Translations under genes and position numbers: made by a program
Origin: an uncultured Victivallaceae bacterium
Lineage (GTDB): Bacteria > Verrucomicrobiota > Lentisphaeria > Victivallales > Victivallaceae
Length of the DNA stretch: 5,740 bases
NCBI GenBank assembly: GCA_934663655.1
Contig: CAKUKT010000182.1
Coordinates: forward strand, 1 to 5,740
Reading direction: 5' to 3'
Shown here: positions 4,982 through 5,740 of the stretch, piece by piece
How positions within the stretch are numbered: position 1 is the first letter of the stretch
Layout: each line of letters begins with the position of its first letter
The notes under the pieces: generated by a model
Seen by the model: the letters and a program-made list of their open reading frames with translations, nothing else
Told to the model about the DNA's origin: nothing
Databases searched by the model: none

Positions 4982-5604
4982 GCTGTAAAGGCCGTGCACA
5001 GCAGCAGCCAGCCGAACAGGATCAGCAGCGAAATCAACGCGGTTGGAGCACCGTATTTGAGGAAGTTAAAAAAGCCGATTTTCAGGTTGAAATTCTCCGC
5101 GCACTGCGCCGCGATGATGTTCGCCAGGCTGCCGTCGTTGAGCAGGTTGCCGGCGAACGCGTTGGCCAGCGCCAGCGCACAGCAGTTGAGCGGCGAGGAG
5201 AGGTCAACGACCTTGACCAGCAACATTACCGTTGCGGAATTGTTGATCGCATTGCTCATGAAGGCGGTGATCGCCGCCAACTGAAGCGGATTGTCGAGAT
5301 CGACGCCCCAGGCGTCCAGATGGCCGAGCATGGCATCGCCGAGTCCCTGGTTGACGAAGGCTCCCGTCACCACAAACAGCGCGATAAAGAGGACCAGCAG
5401 CTGCCAGTTGACGCCGTTCAGCACCTCCCGGCTCGGCAGCATGCGGCTGCACAGCAGCAGCCCCGCGCCGGTCAGGCGGGCGCTATCGGCGTCCAGCCGG
5501 CAGCGGAGCGCGCGCTCACGGCGCGGCGCAGAGAGCAGCGGCAGCGCCTGCCGCCACTGGCCGTCCATCAGCCCGGCCAGGTCAAGCGTATAGAGCATCG
5601 CCAC
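4978..5604 (-). CDS. chimeric ORF: phosphopantetheinyl transferase N-terminus joined to the C-terminal half of an anion transporter
   Basis: The product is 208 residues from GTG 5604, chosen because AAGGAGGT (5619-5612) lies 7 nt upstream; the ATG two codons later is 13 nt away. Residues 3 to about 54 read like the start of an Sfp-type 4'-phosphopantetheinyl transferase: a short beta strand (LYTLDL), W at 17, LLSAPRRERALRCRLDADSARLTGAGLLL (about 23-51), matching the LS..RR.R..RFR..ADR...GAELLLR pattern. The catalytic half of that enzyme is absent. From about residue 55 the sequence becomes a membrane protein: NGVNWQLLVLFIALFVV (about 63-79), MSNAINNSATVMLL (about 116-129), GNLLNDGSLANII (152-164) and a final hydrophobic helix (about 184-202). 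These are the second-half motifs of ArsB/CitT/YbiR-type anion transporters, whose first half is missing. The reading frame is intact across the join. It may be the product of a deletion between two neighbouring genes or an assembly error; neither activity is expected to be complete. Confidence 0.72.
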   Translation of the reverse strand: MAMLYTLDLAGLMDGQWRQALPLLSAPRRERALRCRLDADSARLTGAGLLLCSRMLPSREVLNGVNWQLLVLFIALFVVTGAFVNQGLGDAMLGHLDAWGVDLDNPLQLAAITAFMSNAINNSATVMLLVKVVDLSSPLNCCALALANAFAGNLLNDGSLANIIAAQCAENFNLKIGFFNFLKYGAPTALISLLILFGWLLLCTAFTA

Positions 5605-5611
5605 AGGGCTG

Positions 5612-5619
5612 ACCTCCTT
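5612..5619 (-). promoter_or_regulatory. strong Shine-Dalgarno deciding a GTG start
   Basis: AAGGAGGT on the minus strand is close to a perfect anti-16S match and sits 7 nt before GTG 5604. It rules against the far-upstream TTG (5730), since that extension would begin before the promoter's predicted transcript start. Confidence 0.75.
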
Positions 5620-5638
5620 TCCGGTTTGTTCTGTCCTG

Positions 5639-5667
5639 ATTATACACGGTTTTTTGGCAAAAACAAC
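5639..5667 (-). promoter_or_regulatory. probable promoter of the chimeric ORF
   Basis: A perfect TATAAT -10 box is at 5644-5639. The -35 is poor: TTGTTT at 5666-5661 gives a 16-nt spacer and matches only TTG. The predicted start near 5632 gives a leader of about 28 nt before GTG 5604. The remaining sequence to 5740 shows no gene that I can support. Confidence 0.5.
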
Positions 5668-5740
5668 GGGGAACCATGCCGGACTTGACGGGCGCAGGCT
5701 TTTCGGCGGCAGGTTTTCCGTCGGCGACAAAGTTATGCAG

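Noticed and set aside
4897..5688. 263-residue open frame on the plus strand opposite the chimeric ORF
   Set aside because: It is Q-, R- and A-rich with no family features, and runs antisense through the riboswitch promoter; the minus-strand frame has clear membrane-protein motifs and a strong ribosome site.
5676..5740. Plus-strand ORF starting at ATG 5676 and leaving the window
   Set aside because: Only about 21 residues are visible, with no recognisable motif and a poor ribosome site; it cannot be supported.

Overview
The window most likely comes from a Gram-negative-type (diderm), GC-rich bacterium of the Lentisphaerota, probably near Victivallis. This is inferred from three things: a prepilin-like protein with an FTLIELL N-terminus and an H-X9-DG C-terminal motif, a type greatly expanded in that phylum; an alkaline phosphatase carrying an extra N-terminal domain of a style I associate with secreted enzymes of that group; and soluble (non-lipoprotein) periplasmic export signals.

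Layout. Positions 1-99 hold the 3' end of an unrecognised gene on the plus strand. A plus-strand cluster follows: larE (257-1078), a sulfur-inserting enzyme of nickel-pincer cofactor synthesis; tatA (1081-1317), 2 nt later; and a secreted alkaline phosphatase (1369-3099). This cluster ends at a rho-independent terminator (3131-3174) that runs into the 3' end of the convergent btuF-like gene.

The minus strand, read right to left, carries three genes. The first is an odd chimeric ORF (5604-4978) with its own promoter, strong Shine-Dalgarno and GTG start. It begins like a 4'-phosphopantetheinyl transferase and continues as the C-terminal half of an anion-transporter-like membrane protein. The second is a prepilin-like H-X9-DG gene (4739-3969). 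The third is a BtuF-like cobalamin-binding protein gene (3997-3143), whose start overlaps the prepilin stop by 29 nt.

The main discovery is in the 237-nt gap before the prepilin gene. It contains a near-consensus sigma70 promoter (TTGAAA, 17 nt, TATATT) and, directly after it, a compact cobalamin riboswitch aptamer with a recognisable conserved core, a closing helix and a B12-box-like 3' end. The downstream btuF-like gene independently fits vitamin B12 control. The first gene under the switch is nevertheless the prepilin-like one, and it is overlap-coupled to btuF. This suggests a B12-repressed unit in which a pseudopilin-like surface or periplasmic protein is co-expressed with a B12-binding protein.

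I saw no tRNA, rRNA, CRISPR array or insertion sequence.
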